Below are positions 11,781 through 23,328 of a stretch of DNA of 64,000 nucleotides, in pieces. Where the stretch lies: positions 32,454,877 to 32,518,876 of the forward strand of contig OX421968.1 in assembly GCA_949128115.1 (NCBI GenBank), read 5' to 3'. Each line of letters begins with the position of its first letter. Position 1 is the first letter of the stretch. The translations under genes and the position numbers were made by a program. The notes under the pieces were generated by a model that was given only the letters and a program-made list of their open reading frames with translations, made no database searches and was not told the origin of the DNA. Origin of the DNA: Anaspis maculata. Taxonomy: Eukaryota > Arthropoda > Insecta > Coleoptera > Scraptiidae.

Positions 11781-13506
11781 TTTTTTTATATGTTGTAGCC
11801 CAATTTGACACGAGCCAAAAACCATCGTCCGTTACCCAAAAAAATGGACAGTTTTTTTTCTATAAGGGGTTGAAAATGGGTTATTTCAAGGTAAAAAAAT
11901 ATGTTCCAACGTAAGTGAGAACATTTCAACGTCCTTTTCAACACATATGGCTCATGACAATTCCCTTTTTCTTTTGTGAAAAAATCAACCCCCTCCCTCA
12001 CCCCCAACCCCTACTTGTGAGTATCAAATTTGGAATTACGTTTGAAAGTCATGCAGATAGTTCTATTTTGTCGAATTACCAATTTTGGCACAATTTTTTT
12101 TTCCAACCCCCAAATAGGGGGTGGGGTTGAAAAAAAATCCATCGGTCAATTCGGCTGAATTTCTGATATTGTGCTTTACCAGTTACGCTAAACAAGATTA
12201 CCAAGGGAAAACTCATTCGTATGACCAGTTTCCACCCCACAGAGGGTTGAAGTTGACTATAATGACTCATAAAACATTCTTCCATGTCATAAACAAAATG
12301 AATGAAAATAGTGGACTTTCATATCATCTTGTTTTGTAAAAATGTCTATCCTTCAAAAATAATTTCAACCCCGTCTCTCATCCCCTATCCTTGTTTCTGA
12401 ACATCATATTCGAAATAAATCTTGAAAATGAAGGAGAAGGTCTACGGTCGGATTCTCTGCATCTGATTGTGAATCCCCTCTCAAAATTCACTTTCAATAT
12501 TATGCTTATGTTAGCACCCTTACAGCAGGGTGAGACATACATTTGATTGAATGATTTTTTGCCTGGATTATTATTAAAAATATTGGTGCTCCTATCAAGT
12601 CTCAACTTTACAGCAGGTTAATTATGTTTACCTGTACCTACATAGTTCCTAACTTTTTTCTTTTGTACGGATACACCTCTACTTATAGTTTAGATTGAAG
12701 AATTTTATGTCATTTGGAGCGAAAGCTGTTCAATCAAAGCAAAATATTATGTCACACTCTTATTCTAGCTACTGCGACTATTTGAAGGATGAAATAAAAA
12801 TTGATATAAATTCCAATATTTGTTTCGAATATGATGTTCAGAAACAGGGATAGGGGATGAAGGACGGGATTGAAAGTATTTTTGGAGAATAGACATTTTT
12901 ACAAAACAAGATGATATGAAAGTCCACTATTTCCATTCATTTGGTTTATGACATGGAAGAATGTTTTATGCGTCATTATAGTCAACTTCAACCCTCTGTG
13001 GGGTGGAAACTGGTCATACGAATAAGTTTTCCCTTGATAATCTTGTTGAGCGTAACTGGTAAAGCACAATATCGGAAATTCAGTCGAATTGACCGATGGT
13101 TTTTTTTTCAACCCCACCCCCTATTTGGGGGTTGGAAAAAAAAATTGTGCCAAAATTGATAATTCGTCAAAATAGAACTATCTGCATGACTTTCAAACGT
13201 AATTTCGAATTTGATACTCACAAGTAAGGGTTGGGGGTGAGGGAGGGGGTTGATTTTTTCACAAAAGAAAAAAGGAATTGTCATGAGCCATATGTGTTAA
13301 AAAGGACGTTGAAATGTTCTCACTTACGTTGGAACATATTTTTTTACCTTGAAATAACCCATTTTCAACCCCTTATAGAAAAAAAACTGTCCATTTTTTT
13401 GAGTAACGGACGATGGTTTTTGGCTTGTGACAAATTGGGCTACAACATATAAGAAAATCAGGGAATTTGACCGAGACCCATTTTCCATAAGAATCGTGCG
13501 GGGTCC
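11732..13506. mobile_element. Spy-like palindromic transposon, copy A
   Basis: Termini GGACCCCGCACGATTCTTATGG inverted at both ends, with arms pairing about position 25238 minus x for ~690 bp and a loop at 12421-12817. Flanks are AAA on the left and TTT on the right, with no target duplication. Taking it out of ORF2 leaves AAATTT and an in-frame junction KTNLLLKSP that aligns with RTNLMASSP in the sister element at 24.4 kb. Insertion between AAA and TTT without duplication is what has been described for Spy transposons. No transposase ORF is present, so it is non-autonomous. Confidence 0.8.
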
Positions 13507-13709
13507 TTTATTGTTAAAGTCCCCTGTTGATTATATGTGTAATGTGTTTAATAGCATTTCAAACAGCTGTGATATAAATTTTACTCCCATAAAACATATC
13601 CAGCGACTACTGTGAAATTTTATCTTCCATTGTGATTCATGTGTGATAATTTATTGTTATTTTAGTTATTTGAACATTTCCTGTATTGGGTACACCGCCT
13701 GTTGGAAAT
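13507..13709 (+). pseudogene. Displaced C-terminus of ORF2 and 3' UTR
   Basis: From 13507 the frame encodes the last ~35 residues of ORF2 (SPVDYMCNVFNS to HIQRLL) and stops at 13613-13615. The remainder is the 3' UTR leading to the (ATCT)n tail. The frame equals that of ORF2 once the palindrome is removed. Confidence 0.75.
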
Positions 13710-13833
13710 AAATCTATCTATCTATTATTCCCATTATTTTCATTATTTTATCTACCTAATTTTCGTAGTTTTTCTCCCCTCAAGATTAAAATTTTCATCA
13801 AACAGGAAACTTTTCTTTCATCGTGGATTATTA

Positions 13834-13947
13834 AAATAAATAAAATAAAAAATAAAATGTTTTTCTTTTTATCAGCTTCTCACGCTTCGAACCTGGAGCC
13901 TTTCGCACCACAGGCGGCTGCTCGACCGCCTGTGCCACGGGGCCGTC
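13834..13947 (-). mobile_element. tRNA-derived SINE with perfect 17-bp target duplication
   Basis: On the minus strand 13944-13870 resembles a tRNA: a TGGCACAGGCGG A-box and an AGGTTCGAAGC B-box at normal spacing, preceded by a GGCCCCG start. An AT-rich tail follows. The flanks 13817-13833 and 13948-13964 are identical (TTCATCGTGGATTATTA), which marks LINE-driven insertion. It is about 114 bp long. The 3' acceptor stem of a real tRNA is missing, so it is not a tRNA gene. Confidence 0.8.
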
Positions 13948-13964
13948 TTCATCGTGGATTATTA

Positions 13965-15058
13965 TTTTCGGGTTTGTACTTAATGTATCGTTGAAGTTAT
14001 CAAGAATAATTTGGTAAGTACCCAATTGTTATTGTGAGCACCACACAAATCCGTGGCGCCTTTTGTTAACTTTTTCAGAATCCAGCCTTCTCCGCTGACA
14101 CTGGCAGGGCCGGCGCTCACAAACAATATCGTTGAGGTCGTAACAACTCAAATGTAAGTAATCTACAGATGAAAAAAGGTGTTGGAACTTTTACAACCTT
14201 GAACACTTGTGCTACTGGCCTATTTCACAAAAAACGGGAGTAGGTATGTGTGCAGTGAATGACAGGAGATTTGACGGGAGTACCTACAGTATAGAAAAGT
14301 TACAAGGATTTGTATGGAAAAGCGTAAATTTTCGTAGCAAAGCTATTGGCGCTCTTACCATGATATGAGATGTACCGAAAGTCATGTTTGTTTGCAGCAG
14401 CCAGCGTCACCGATACGAAGACCCAAAGGAGAAACGTAAAAGTTTCATATGGCACCATTCTTGCATGTTCTGAAAAAAAGCATCACAATTAGAAAAATGT
14501 ATAGCTAGGTACCTGTCGGTCGCGATAATGTGCACAATAGCACGTTTAATACCACTTCTGAGTACCTGAGAACCAACAGTTTATTCAAGTACAAGCTTAT
14601 CATATGAAACTTTTCAGTTCGATTGGACATGGTCGTAATTGCTTTTCCGCAGATCTTGGACGAATGATCTTTTTGCACCTGGCCTGGCACCTAAATCCAG
14701 AGAGGTGTTAAAAAATATGTTCAAACGCCATGAAATCTTTTTGGAAGCTGTGAGTACTGGGAAATAATAATTACTTGCACGAACTTACGGTCGTGTTTTC
14801 TTCAGGAACTATCTGATTATAATTATTATTATTACCTGCATGATACCTACAGTGTGCCGTGTGCCTCAAACGGCTTGGTATTGGTGATTGGTGGGTTTGT
14901 TTATGTATGTTTGCGCTGCGCAAGGCTGCGTCCAGAAATATCATCTGAGTGCACTCGGGTGGAGCTCGATCGCTCCATACCCGTTCCAATGTTCCGATTG
15001 GATCACTTTGAAATTCAGGGTAACATCGCTTTTGATCAAAACTCTTTACCCACCTCTT
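13965..15058. other. No gene recognised
   Basis: I see no long ORF, repeat pair or motif that I can name. Two short ORFs near 14854-15096 overlap in different frames and look like chance. Confidence 0.4.
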
Positions 15059-15318
15059 CTGCCGTGCTAAGCCTAAAGCGTGTATCTACAGTTTGATAAA
15101 TTTGATACACAGCATTTTTATGCTCATATTTTAGGGGCTTTGATGTTCGCGATCATGTGATTATGATTATACATGGATAGCGCAATGATTAGAGCTCTCA
15201 AATAACTGCTTTATTCATATTATACTATAACATAACGGCATAAAAACTTGGCATAAAACTGCAGTGTATCAAATTTATCAAAATGTAGATACGCGCTTTA
15301 GGCTTAGCACGGCAGTGT
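15059..15318. mobile_element. MITE with ~50-bp terminal inverted repeats
   Basis: CTGCCGTGCTAAGCCTAAAG at 15059 matches the inverted end at 15318 for about 50 bp, with a few mismatches. Total length is 260 bp. No target duplication is evident and no ORF is present. Confidence 0.8.
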
Positions 15319-15716
15319 TTTAGTTGTGAAACTTTACTCGTCAGTCGTCATGCGCACGAAGTACACATTTCAAATATTTAGGGATCGAGTTAAATTGGTG
15401 AAATGAGGCGTTGCGGAATCAATCGCTGTGGGCCTATTCCTTGACAGAAGGTTACCATTCAGGTCTCTTTTGAAAGCTACAAAAAGGTACTTTAAAAATA
15501 AATAACGTAACCTATATACAGTGCTCAACAAGTGAAGTGGAACACCTGAAAATTTTGGTCAAATTAAAATGGTCGTATTTTCTCAAGAGAAAACTGAATT
15601 GCAATGTGTGTTTTCCTGGACAGCTAAAATGTCTATTTATTTATTTTTAAATAAATAAATAAATAAATACAGCCAGATATAATTCTTTCTTGTTGCAAGC
15701 TCTCCATATTATTTAT
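15319..15716. other. Possible Tc1 end and (AAAT)n run
   Basis: CAGTGCTCAACAAGTGAAGTGG at about 15521 resembles a Tc1-like end and is similar to the terminus at 45126. An (AAAT)n microsatellite sits at about 15640-15670. Otherwise nothing recognisable. Confidence 0.4.
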
Positions 15717-15717
15717 A

Positions 15718-16960
15718 CAGGGTGTAGTAGTGAGGTACTGCAAAAAATGTAAAGTTTGCAACCCTCCCGATCCGCGAAAAAAATTTTTTGAATTTTTTCA
15801 ACTCATTCTGGAGGAACATTGAACCCATACCTCGAAACGGTTCTTTGGATTTTCGTCTATCTTTGTTAATTACAGGGTGATCAAAATAGTTAAAATCAAA
15901 ATGGAAATAGACGTACGTTGCTACCCTCCTATTTCAAATACCCAAGTAAGAAACTGAAAATAAATTCTATGATAAAAAAAATGGGAACTGAAAAAATCTT
16001 GAAACTTCAACCATCAAGCTGGACTTTCCCAGATTTCGATTCAAAAAATATGTCTATAATTTCACAAAATTCAAGCTTGACGTAGATGTTTTATCGATTG
16101 AAAATATAGATATCTTTGTTAATCTCTCTTGGCCGACAGAAGAGCGCAAATACGACTTGACAAGCTTCAGTTTACTGAACGAGAGATGAAATTTTTTGCA
16201 GAATAAGTATAGAGAGGCCCCATCTCAGACTGATCCAGCGCTCTTATATTTATTTGGTGTGAAGTGCAAGTAAATACATGCGGTAATAGTCAGGCTGGAA
16301 CTCGAAAAGCACCTAGACCGAACGGCGCTTGCGAAGGGCGCCGAGCGCCGAGCGCGAGCGCTGCCTCATCCCAGCATGCTACTTCCTGAAGCGCCGTGCT
16401 CTTCAATTTTATCCGTTTCATAGCTATTTTGAATCATGTCATGAAAAGGTGGTAGAAAAAACCGCTTTTGGTTTTCTAATTTATAAAGTTAGTGAAGTTG
16501 TAGGTAGAAGCAGATATAGGTTCAGGTAAAAATTTGAAATAAAAATTGAAAAAAATAAGTGATAAATATTACCCAAGCTGAATTTTGCGCCCCTGAAATT
16601 TTTGCGCCTGTGGCAAATGCCACCTTCGCCACGCCCTAGTTACGGCACTGCCTCTGAGGACAAGTTTCAATTTGTTTTTGTCTTTCATCAAACAGATACT
16701 CGGAAGCTTTTTCGCATTCGGGTCACTTCTGATACGTCCCCTTGTATTGAAATCATGTATTCAATAAGTTTTGACTTCACAACGTTCTCGCTTGAAGTTT
16801 CAGCTTCAATATGAGCCTGAGATGTTTAAAATCGGATAACAATGAAAGAAATTATCATTGAAAGCCTAAAATATCACTTTTTTGAGATCACCCTGTAATT
16901 AACAAAGATGGACGAAAATCCAAAGAATCGTTTCGAGGTATGGGGGTTCAATGTTTCTCT
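15718..16960. mobile_element. TACAGGGTG palindrome enclosing dispersed-repeat copy 2
   Basis: Inverted arms at about 15808-15879 and 16889-16955 share the CGAAACGRTTCTTTGGATTT block and a TA-flanked CAGGGTGATC (15873 and 16895). A further TACAGGGTG lies 155 bp outside the left inner motif, at 15718, with no partner on the right. The interior is mostly the dispersed repeat. Non-autonomous. Confidence 0.7.
15893..16651 (+). repeat. Dispersed ~750-bp repeat, copy 2
   Basis: Direct copy of 7460-8206 with scattered substitutions and small indels, ending CGCCACGCCCTAGTTACGGCACTGC. Confidence 0.8.
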
Positions 16961-17130
16961 ACATTAATTTATTTGATAAAGCGACATTTGTTCAATAAAT
17001 TAACTATATATTTATTACAACTTTACAACTAAAGAAAATTGTATCAACAAGTAGGTAGGTACTAACGAAAATAACATTATATCATATACCCATCTTTATG
17101 ACGTCATTTTTGTTCCCGCGACCTATATCG
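16961..17130 (+). repeat. Short dispersed repeat shared with 28318-28484
   Basis: Runs from TTTGATAAAGCG to GTTCCCGCGACCTATA in both copies, same orientation, about 165 bp. The second copy lies inside the piggyBac-type element near its right end. Confidence 0.75.
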
Positions 17131-17146
17131 AAATAGCTATTCACGA

Positions 17147-17277
17147 TACAAGAGTTAAAAGTGACATATATTATTTGCGGGGAGTCGGGGACGCTTGCGA
17201 AACGAACGTTAGCGAGTGGAGCAACCCCGCGAACAAAATAAGACACTTTTAACGCGTGTATCTTACAAGATTTTATT
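17147..17277. repeat. Small inverted repeat (MITE-like)
   Basis: GATACAAGAGTTAAAAGTG at the left pairs with CACTTTTAACGCGTGTATC at the right, and GCGGGG with CCCCGC further in. About 131 bp, no ORF. Confidence 0.55.
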
Positions 17278-18612
17278 TACAATGGTCTTTGAAATGTTTG
17301 GTAAATGTCAGAATTTATTGAAAATATGACAAAAACGCGCAGGATCATCACTTTTAGGTTTTAGGACGTCGTCATGACGACGTGTTAAACGTGACGGGTA
17401 TTATTTCACGTTTGTAGATAATAGCTATTTATCTACGACGGTTTTTGAAGTATAAAGTGCTTGAAACTGTTGAAAAATGTCAAAAACTGAATGACAAACA
17501 CAAAAGGAACTAGATTTGTCGATTTATCTAAGACGTTGTCAGTGGCAAGGCGGTGATGTGTAAAACCTCGGTAAAACCTGTACAATCGCTGCATCAACAA
17601 ATCGAAGTTAATCGTGCAAGGAGTCAAGGACGCTTGGAAAATAATGATGGGACCTCTCTTTCAAGGTTGCCAGTCCCATCCGCTTCTTAAGACTTCAAAA
17701 AACTTGATAATCGCAATAATTAATAAGGTGATGCCATGGGCGGGCGTATTTCCACCACATAACAACACTGACGACGAACCCACCTTTTGTGTGTGAGTAT
17801 TAAGTATAAAGTCTGAATTTCTCAAATGGATGATCCAAAAACGGCAATTTCAAGGCTGCGTTCTGTTTCAAAATCTGCAAAAGGCGCCTTCTATAACAAG
17901 CATACACAATTTGCTTGCGCTTAGCGCGCGTTGCGGAGCTGCCGTGTTTCGAGTTTCGACATTATTTTACGGCTCGGATCTCGGAATAAAATACTGTAGC
18001 ATTCGATAGAAAAATTCTATAAATTATCACGTCATAGATTTTCTTTCTGCTAGGCATACTTTACCTACACCACACACAATATTTATAATTCGAAGAACAG
18101 AGAATGTGCATGGGCGGCTGGCCTACCGGAATGTTTCTTCACAGCTCCGGATTAAATTATTATAATAACAAAACGACGGCCTGGAATGCTATTATTATTG
18201 GGTAGGTCAACAAACTTAATTTTTTGTAACAATTTTTTATATCAACATGATTTAGATTATGAAATGAGAATCATTATTTCATATCTTTAAAATAAACTGA
18301 TCAAAAAAATAAACGTTACACGGACAAATTTGCCTTAAGTTAGATCCTGAGTAACTATGGATTGCTTTCTACATGATGGTAAATAAAACAGGGCAAAACT
18401 TCTGAAAGTTCAGCATACTTCCGTTTGAACAACAATTTTCTGGTTTTTAACAGCATGTTTCAGATGTCCCCCTCGATATAAAAATCGACCTGTTTTTGCT
18501 CGAAAAAATATTCACTAGGAATCGGGAGTTATTGCAGGTGGATAGTTTTCAAATGATCACCCGCTATTTATATTTGTATTCAGGATGAAAACCACATTAG
18601 AAAAAATACAAA
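17278..18612. other. No gene recognised
   Basis: No ORF of note and no repeat pairing I could identify. Confidence 0.4.
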
Positions 18613-18653
18613 ATACAGAGTGTCGCAAAAACAATTTTTTTGCCACACCCTGT
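18613..18653. repeat. Minimal TACAGRGTG hairpin
   Basis: TACAGAGTGTCGCAAAAAC is followed almost immediately by TTTTTTTGCCACACCCTGTA. It is a ~41-bp inverted pair, possibly an extreme deletion product of a CAGGGTG element. Confidence 0.55.
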
Positions 18654-19225
18654 ATATGACCGGTGGTAGGAAGTTATACTTTTCAATTATGACGGGAAAA
18701 ATCGTTTAAGTAAGTTTTTCCCTTTCAAATTATTGCAAAGGGGAAGTCTCTAATAGAAGGGGAAATTCTCGCGTGATCTGATTAAATTGTTGTATAAAAA
18801 GTGAAATAAGTACGAGTAGGCATTCCATGATATTATGTATATTTCATTGTTATCTTCAGGAAAATAAAAGCAAATATTGCTCCAGTGATACTTGAGGCAG
18901 AGAAGGGTCTACCGCGTCGTCAAGTTATAGTTGAGAAGAACTTTTACGTCTAGAAACGCGTTTCTGGTCAAAGTTATACTCAAGTATCAAGGTGGACCTC
19001 AAGAAGCGACTATGAATACGAGCATTAGAGCAAAACTAGCTCAAACTCTCAAGTGCGACCAGTGGCGAAATTCGCTGTATCATTGGTAAATGCTTTAAAA
19101 AATTGCACCGCGGATTTGTATTACCATATTGCTTATTTGTTATTTTGTCTGATTTGGATGACTCGTCCTTGTGTTTATATCTTATGTTATTTGTTTTAGT
19201 TCACAGAGTTTTTAGTTCTATACTA
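18654..19225. other. No gene recognised
   Basis: No ORF, RNA gene or repeat recognised. Confidence 0.4.
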
Positions 19226-20258
19226 CACACATCAAAAGAATCTAGGGGACAAGCAAATTCAGACGATTTCTAAAATCATCATAACTTTTGATTCCCGTCA
19301 GCGATTTCATGTCGGTTTTCAGTGTTCGATAGCTCAGTTTTTCTTTTTCATGCCTTGATCACGTCAAGTACGACCAATGTTTTATAAGGGTGCTACAGGG
19401 TGATCAATGGAACAGTGTAAAATTATCGAAAGTTCAGTACGAGCGCGATTTTCCAAAAAAGCAAATGCATGCATTTTAATAGCACAGTTATGAAGATCAG
19501 TGTTTCGGCTTCAGTAAAGTTTTCGAATTTTAAAAATCGAAGGTGAATTGCCAAAGATATTGATCATTTTATGCCGCCGTGTTGAACTTCCAAGAAAGAA
19601 AAAAGTGATCCGTTTTTATTGAAACTTGGACACATTCATGTCAGGTTCAAGTAATTGGAATTTCAAGGTCAAATGTCACTTTCGATCACTTTCGAGCCGC
19701 TATATTGAACTTTTTACATAAATGATTCGATTTGAATGAAACTTTGAAACACACTAGAATCGAATCATTTACATGAAACTTCAATAAGACGGCTTGAAAG
19801 TGACCAAAAAAGACATTTGACTTTGAAATTCCAAGTACTCATACCAGACATGAGTGTAATCCGAGTTTTAATGAAATCGGATCACTTTCTTGGAAGTTCA
19901 ACATGTCGGCACAAAATGATCAATATCTTTGGCAATTTACCTTCGATTTCCAAAATTCAAGAACGTTACTGAAGCTGAAACACCAGTGTTTATAACTGTG
20001 CTATTGGAATGCATACAATTTTTTTTGGGGAAATCGCGCTCGTACTGAACTTTTGGCATATTTACACTGTCCCATTGACCACCCTGTAGAAACTTTATGA
20101 AACATTGTTTGTAGTTGACGTGATTAAGGCATGAAAACGAAGGATTGGGCTATCGAACACTGAAAACCGATATGAAATTGCTAACGGGAGTCAAAAGTTA
20201 TGATGATTTTAGAAATCGTCTGAATTTGCTTGTCCCCTAGATTCTTTTGATGTGTGTA
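19226..20258. mobile_element. Nearly loopless ~1-kb palindrome, copy 1
   Basis: ACACACATCAAAAGAATCTA at 19226 pairs with the inverted sequence ending at 20258. Pairing continues, with scattered mismatches, to a centre near 19742. Each arm is about 515 bp and contains an internal TACAGGGTGATCAATGG (19396 and 20086). No ORF. A second, interrupted copy lies at 23967-27070. Confidence 0.85.
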
Positions 20259-20837
20259 TGTATTATTGTGCCGGTTTGTGTTTACTGATGGATGGGATGT
20301 TAGGTGGAAGAACAGCAGGACAGCTCAGGCTGCCCAAGCTAAATCTCGCTTCCCATTTCATTATTTTTTCAAAAAAAGGCCCTTATTATTAATCAAGAGT
20401 TATACTGATTCAAATTTTGGGGAAATTTTCTCTTGTAACATTCATTTTGTTGAGCACTTCAGATGCAGAATGCTGGAATGTCACCGTCGGTGTCGTCTAG
20501 TTTCTCAAACCATGAGAAAATTGCGATAATCGCCAATGATTTCAAAGAAGCAGCGAACACGCTGTTTTAAAAATTATTTATCTTGGAAATAAGCAAACTT
20601 TCTACATGTATCAAGTTTTCAAAGAACCACAAAAACAGCTTGCTCTCTCCATTTACGGCGCTACCTTTTACATCCTTGAGTAAACAACTTTATTAGCCCG
20701 TATTCTTTAGTGTTAATTAATGTTTAATCAATTCAATAAGTAAGTATACGACACGGGCAAGCTGAGAATATGATTGAAAATCTGGCCGTGCGTAAGTAAC
20801 GGAGCAGAAACCGCAGTCATCTGATACGCGAAAATAT
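20259..20837. other. No gene recognised
   Basis: A 91-codon ORF at 20254-20529 begins inside the palindrome end and has no features I recognise. Nothing else is seen. Confidence 0.4.
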
Positions 20838-21268
20838 TGTTACGATATCTCGCGTACGGGTTCGAATATAATTGAGACGATCGTTTGAAAACGCACACTG
20901 TTTATTTCTGCGTACTACAATGAATACACGCCAACAATTATTTACTCAGGAGTTATCGCTGTGATTACAACTCGCTATTAATCGCTCGTTATCACTTTGC
21001 ATTCCAATTCAATACTGCCCTGAGCTGCCGGCTGATGCCTTATATAAGGCCTCCGAATAGTGTTCCCGAACTTTTTATCTACTTCCAGCCAATTCCATAG
21101 TGGCCTGGCATATGCGGTTTCTAGACCATTCCTGAATAATCACACACGTTACCCATATAATTCTGCCGGGGTCTGGAACGGCGCCTCCGCCAAAATGGAC
21201 AGATCTTTCTCGATCGAGCATTGAAGTCTCCCCATTTGGTTCCACGTACGGGATCGCCGCTCGTAACA
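20838..21268 (-). mobile_element. Solo LTR, Gypsy-type
   Basis: Reads TGTTACG at one end and CGTAACA at the other, the TG...CA form expected of an LTR. Both sides are flanked by ATAT, a 4-bp target duplication. In minus orientation TATATAAGG lies about 225 bp in and AATAAA about 360 bp in, matching promoter and polyadenylation signals. The length is 431 bp. No primer-binding site, polypurine tract or gag-pol follows on either side, so it is a solo LTR left by LTR-LTR recombination. Confidence 0.85.
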
Positions 21269-21276
21269 ATATGCAA

Positions 21277-21536
21277 GGTGTTTCAATGAAAACCAGCCAA
21301 AATTAATTAATCTTTGCCAGGTGAAGTTTGGGAAGTTTCGTCGATTTTATTTGTTTCGAGGGGGACATCTTTTGACGTAAAATTCAATCTTGAAAGATCT
21401 TTCCCTCAAGCGTGGTGGGTAACTACCCTCAATTTGAATTTTTTTATTATCTACAAAAATCGACGAGTCTCGGTAAATTTTCTAAATATCAGCTAGCGAA
21501 ATTTCATTCGGAGTGGCTCGTTTTCATTGAAACACC
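21277..21536. mobile_element. MITE with GGTGTTTCAATGAAAAC ends
   Basis: The terminal 17 bp are perfectly inverted at 21277 and 21536, with weaker pairing further in. It lies eight bases beyond the LTR. Target duplication not evident. No meaningful ORF. Confidence 0.75.
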
Positions 21537-21548
21537 CCATAGATATAT

Positions 21549-22310
21549 ATTATCCGTTTCACCCTTATTTGCCACGCAGCAAGCCATGATATTGTTTTGT
21601 TAGGTTTAGCATACCTACTGACGACAGCTCATGAATTGATTGACAAATTTTGACAACGTCAAATCACAAGATGCCAAAAAAAATTCCGCACAAGACAAAA
21701 ATGCAAGTTCTGCGGCATATCCAGTATATTAAACGCCTGCAACCAAACATGGCCCAAAACATGGCAGTGGGTGGAGCCGCGTTAGGGGTAAGTACAAACC
21801 TAACTCAAAACCTACGGTTCCTTTACTCTCAGCTCAAGTTTGACTTGAATAAGCCAAGCAACTTACGTTTTACTTCATGGACAGGGGGCTGGTGCCTTAA
21901 AACCTAGTCCATACCTACTTGCTTCCTGTCCATCACCTCTATAAAAGCACATAGTTTTGTTCCCAATTATGCATCCAACACCTGGTAGTACTGCGAATAA
22001 TTACAGTGCTATTTGCTGCAGATGCAAGAAGTTTCCTCCCCCCCCGGGCTTGTATGTTAAGGGGGTCAAAATTTCGCCCCCGAATCTTGAAAAACCATTC
22101 CCCCGCACCTGCCGCGCCATTTTTTCCTCGCTTTTTCCGGGCTAGGCTCCCGGTCAAAATTTTCTTCCACGGTGCGGCGTCATCCACGTGTCAGACTGAC
22201 AGAGCTACATAACCTCCACTGCGTGAAACCACCTGTGAGTCTCAGGCGTACCAATGCAACTGAAATTTTTCATAGCTTGCTGGGTGGCAAATAAGGGTGA
22301 AACGGATAAT
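21549..22310. mobile_element. Inverted-repeat element, ~760 bp
   Basis: ATTATCCGTTTCACCCTTATTTGCCA at the left pairs with its inverse at the right for about 40 bp, up to CAAGCCATGA versus TCATAGCTTG. The interior has a CCCCCCCCGGGC patch but no recognisable gene. Confidence 0.7.
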
Positions 22311-22754
22311 AAGTAATTGATATATGTATATGTAATAAAAGAGGTACGTAGATTATTATCCTGCCAGAAGACCAGGACCGTCTTTGGACGCAATCCACCT
22401 TTCCCGTGAGAGGCCATCACTTGTGCGCATACCTGTGAGAGCATACCCTCTGTTACTCATACGTCCATACGCTCTCATCTTCCCTCTCACACTAACATGG
22501 AACCGTGCACGCGCTGTTTTCCCATAGAAAACGTGGATTCCAGGGATCATGGGTTCGAATCCGGTTTGGGCCAGGTGGAAATTTTCATGCGCTCTCTAGT
22601 ACCTTGGCGTGTAGTACCGTGCAGTGCCAAGGCAGCACATCACCCTTGATGTGCCAGTGCAGCACATCAAGGGGAAAAAGTGAAACGAGAAGGACACCGA
22701 AAAAAGGGTGCTAATAACCTAGCTGTTGATGCGTCCATAAAGAATATAGTGGGT
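22311..22754. other. No gene recognised
   Basis: Contains a short GTGCCAGTGCAGCACATCA near-duplication around 22625-22670 and nothing else I can identify. Confidence 0.4.
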
Positions 22755-23255
22755 GGCAGCAGTCACACTGGAGCCATCACCACCCACCACCACCCACTAC
22801 CACCAAGCAAAATAATTGCTATGGTCTCACTGAGCCACCGCTGACCAACGTTGCCCCTTCCTGAATTTGACATACCAACTGTCACTTCTCATGTTGCCAT
22901 TGCCAACCTTATTGCGCTCCGCTCATGACACTAGTGCTGTGATTGCACTGTTTGTTTGTGCGAATATCACACAGTACCTCGCACAGTACACACCTAGAGA
23001 GAAGGGCCTATGGAAGCAGTATGGAAAAGAAAGATACACACATCGGTTTGTGCACACACCAGTCGGTCACGGCCACGGCAACGAAAATCAATAATTATCA
23101 TGTAGCCACTATACAGAACGGAAAATCTCTAATTTCAAACACGTGGTCGCTGGTGACCACAAGGTGTGATCAGCGCCATTACATTGCGTGCTTTTGTTTT
23201 TTGGTTGATGGTAGATAAGTAGGTGGCAATGGGTGGCTCCAGTGTGACTACTGCC
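22755..23255. repeat. Inverted-repeat element, ~500 bp
   Basis: GGCAGCAGTCACACTGGAGCCA at the left pairs with TGGCTCCAGTGTGACTACTGCC at the right. Short ORFs inside (22867-23218) are in overlapping frames with no recognisable domain. Confidence 0.6.
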
Positions 23256-23328
23256 TAAATCACCCAGCGCCACTGTCAGGAGTACTAAGGCGGCGCTAAG
23301 GAGATAGTGTCAGTGACTACACGGATAT

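Larger units (their letters stand above)
8341..13726 (+). mobile_element. CR1/Jockey-type non-LTR retrotransposon with nested palindrome
   Basis: Contains the end of ORF1, ORF2 (endonuclease plus reverse transcriptase) and a 3' tail ending in an (ATCT)n microsatellite at 13710-13726. The nested palindrome at 11732-13506 splits the last codons of ORF2. Upstream of about 8400 nothing resembles ORF1, so the element looks 5'-truncated or decayed. The clade within the CR1/Jockey group cannot be fixed by eye. Confidence 0.85.

Noticed and set aside
12526..12532. CAGGGTG inside the loop of Spy-like copy A
   Set aside because: Preceded by AG and not TA, and no inverted partner, so not counted with the TACAGGGTG motifs. 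The same holds for the CAGGGTG near 48865.
13870..13944. Functional tRNA gene
   Set aside because: The A and B boxes are present, but the 3' acceptor stem does not pair with the 5' end and the flanks show a SINE-type target duplication.
20838..21268. Full-length LTR retrotransposon
   Set aside because: Only one LTR, flanked directly by a 4-bp duplication; no gag-pol or second LTR.
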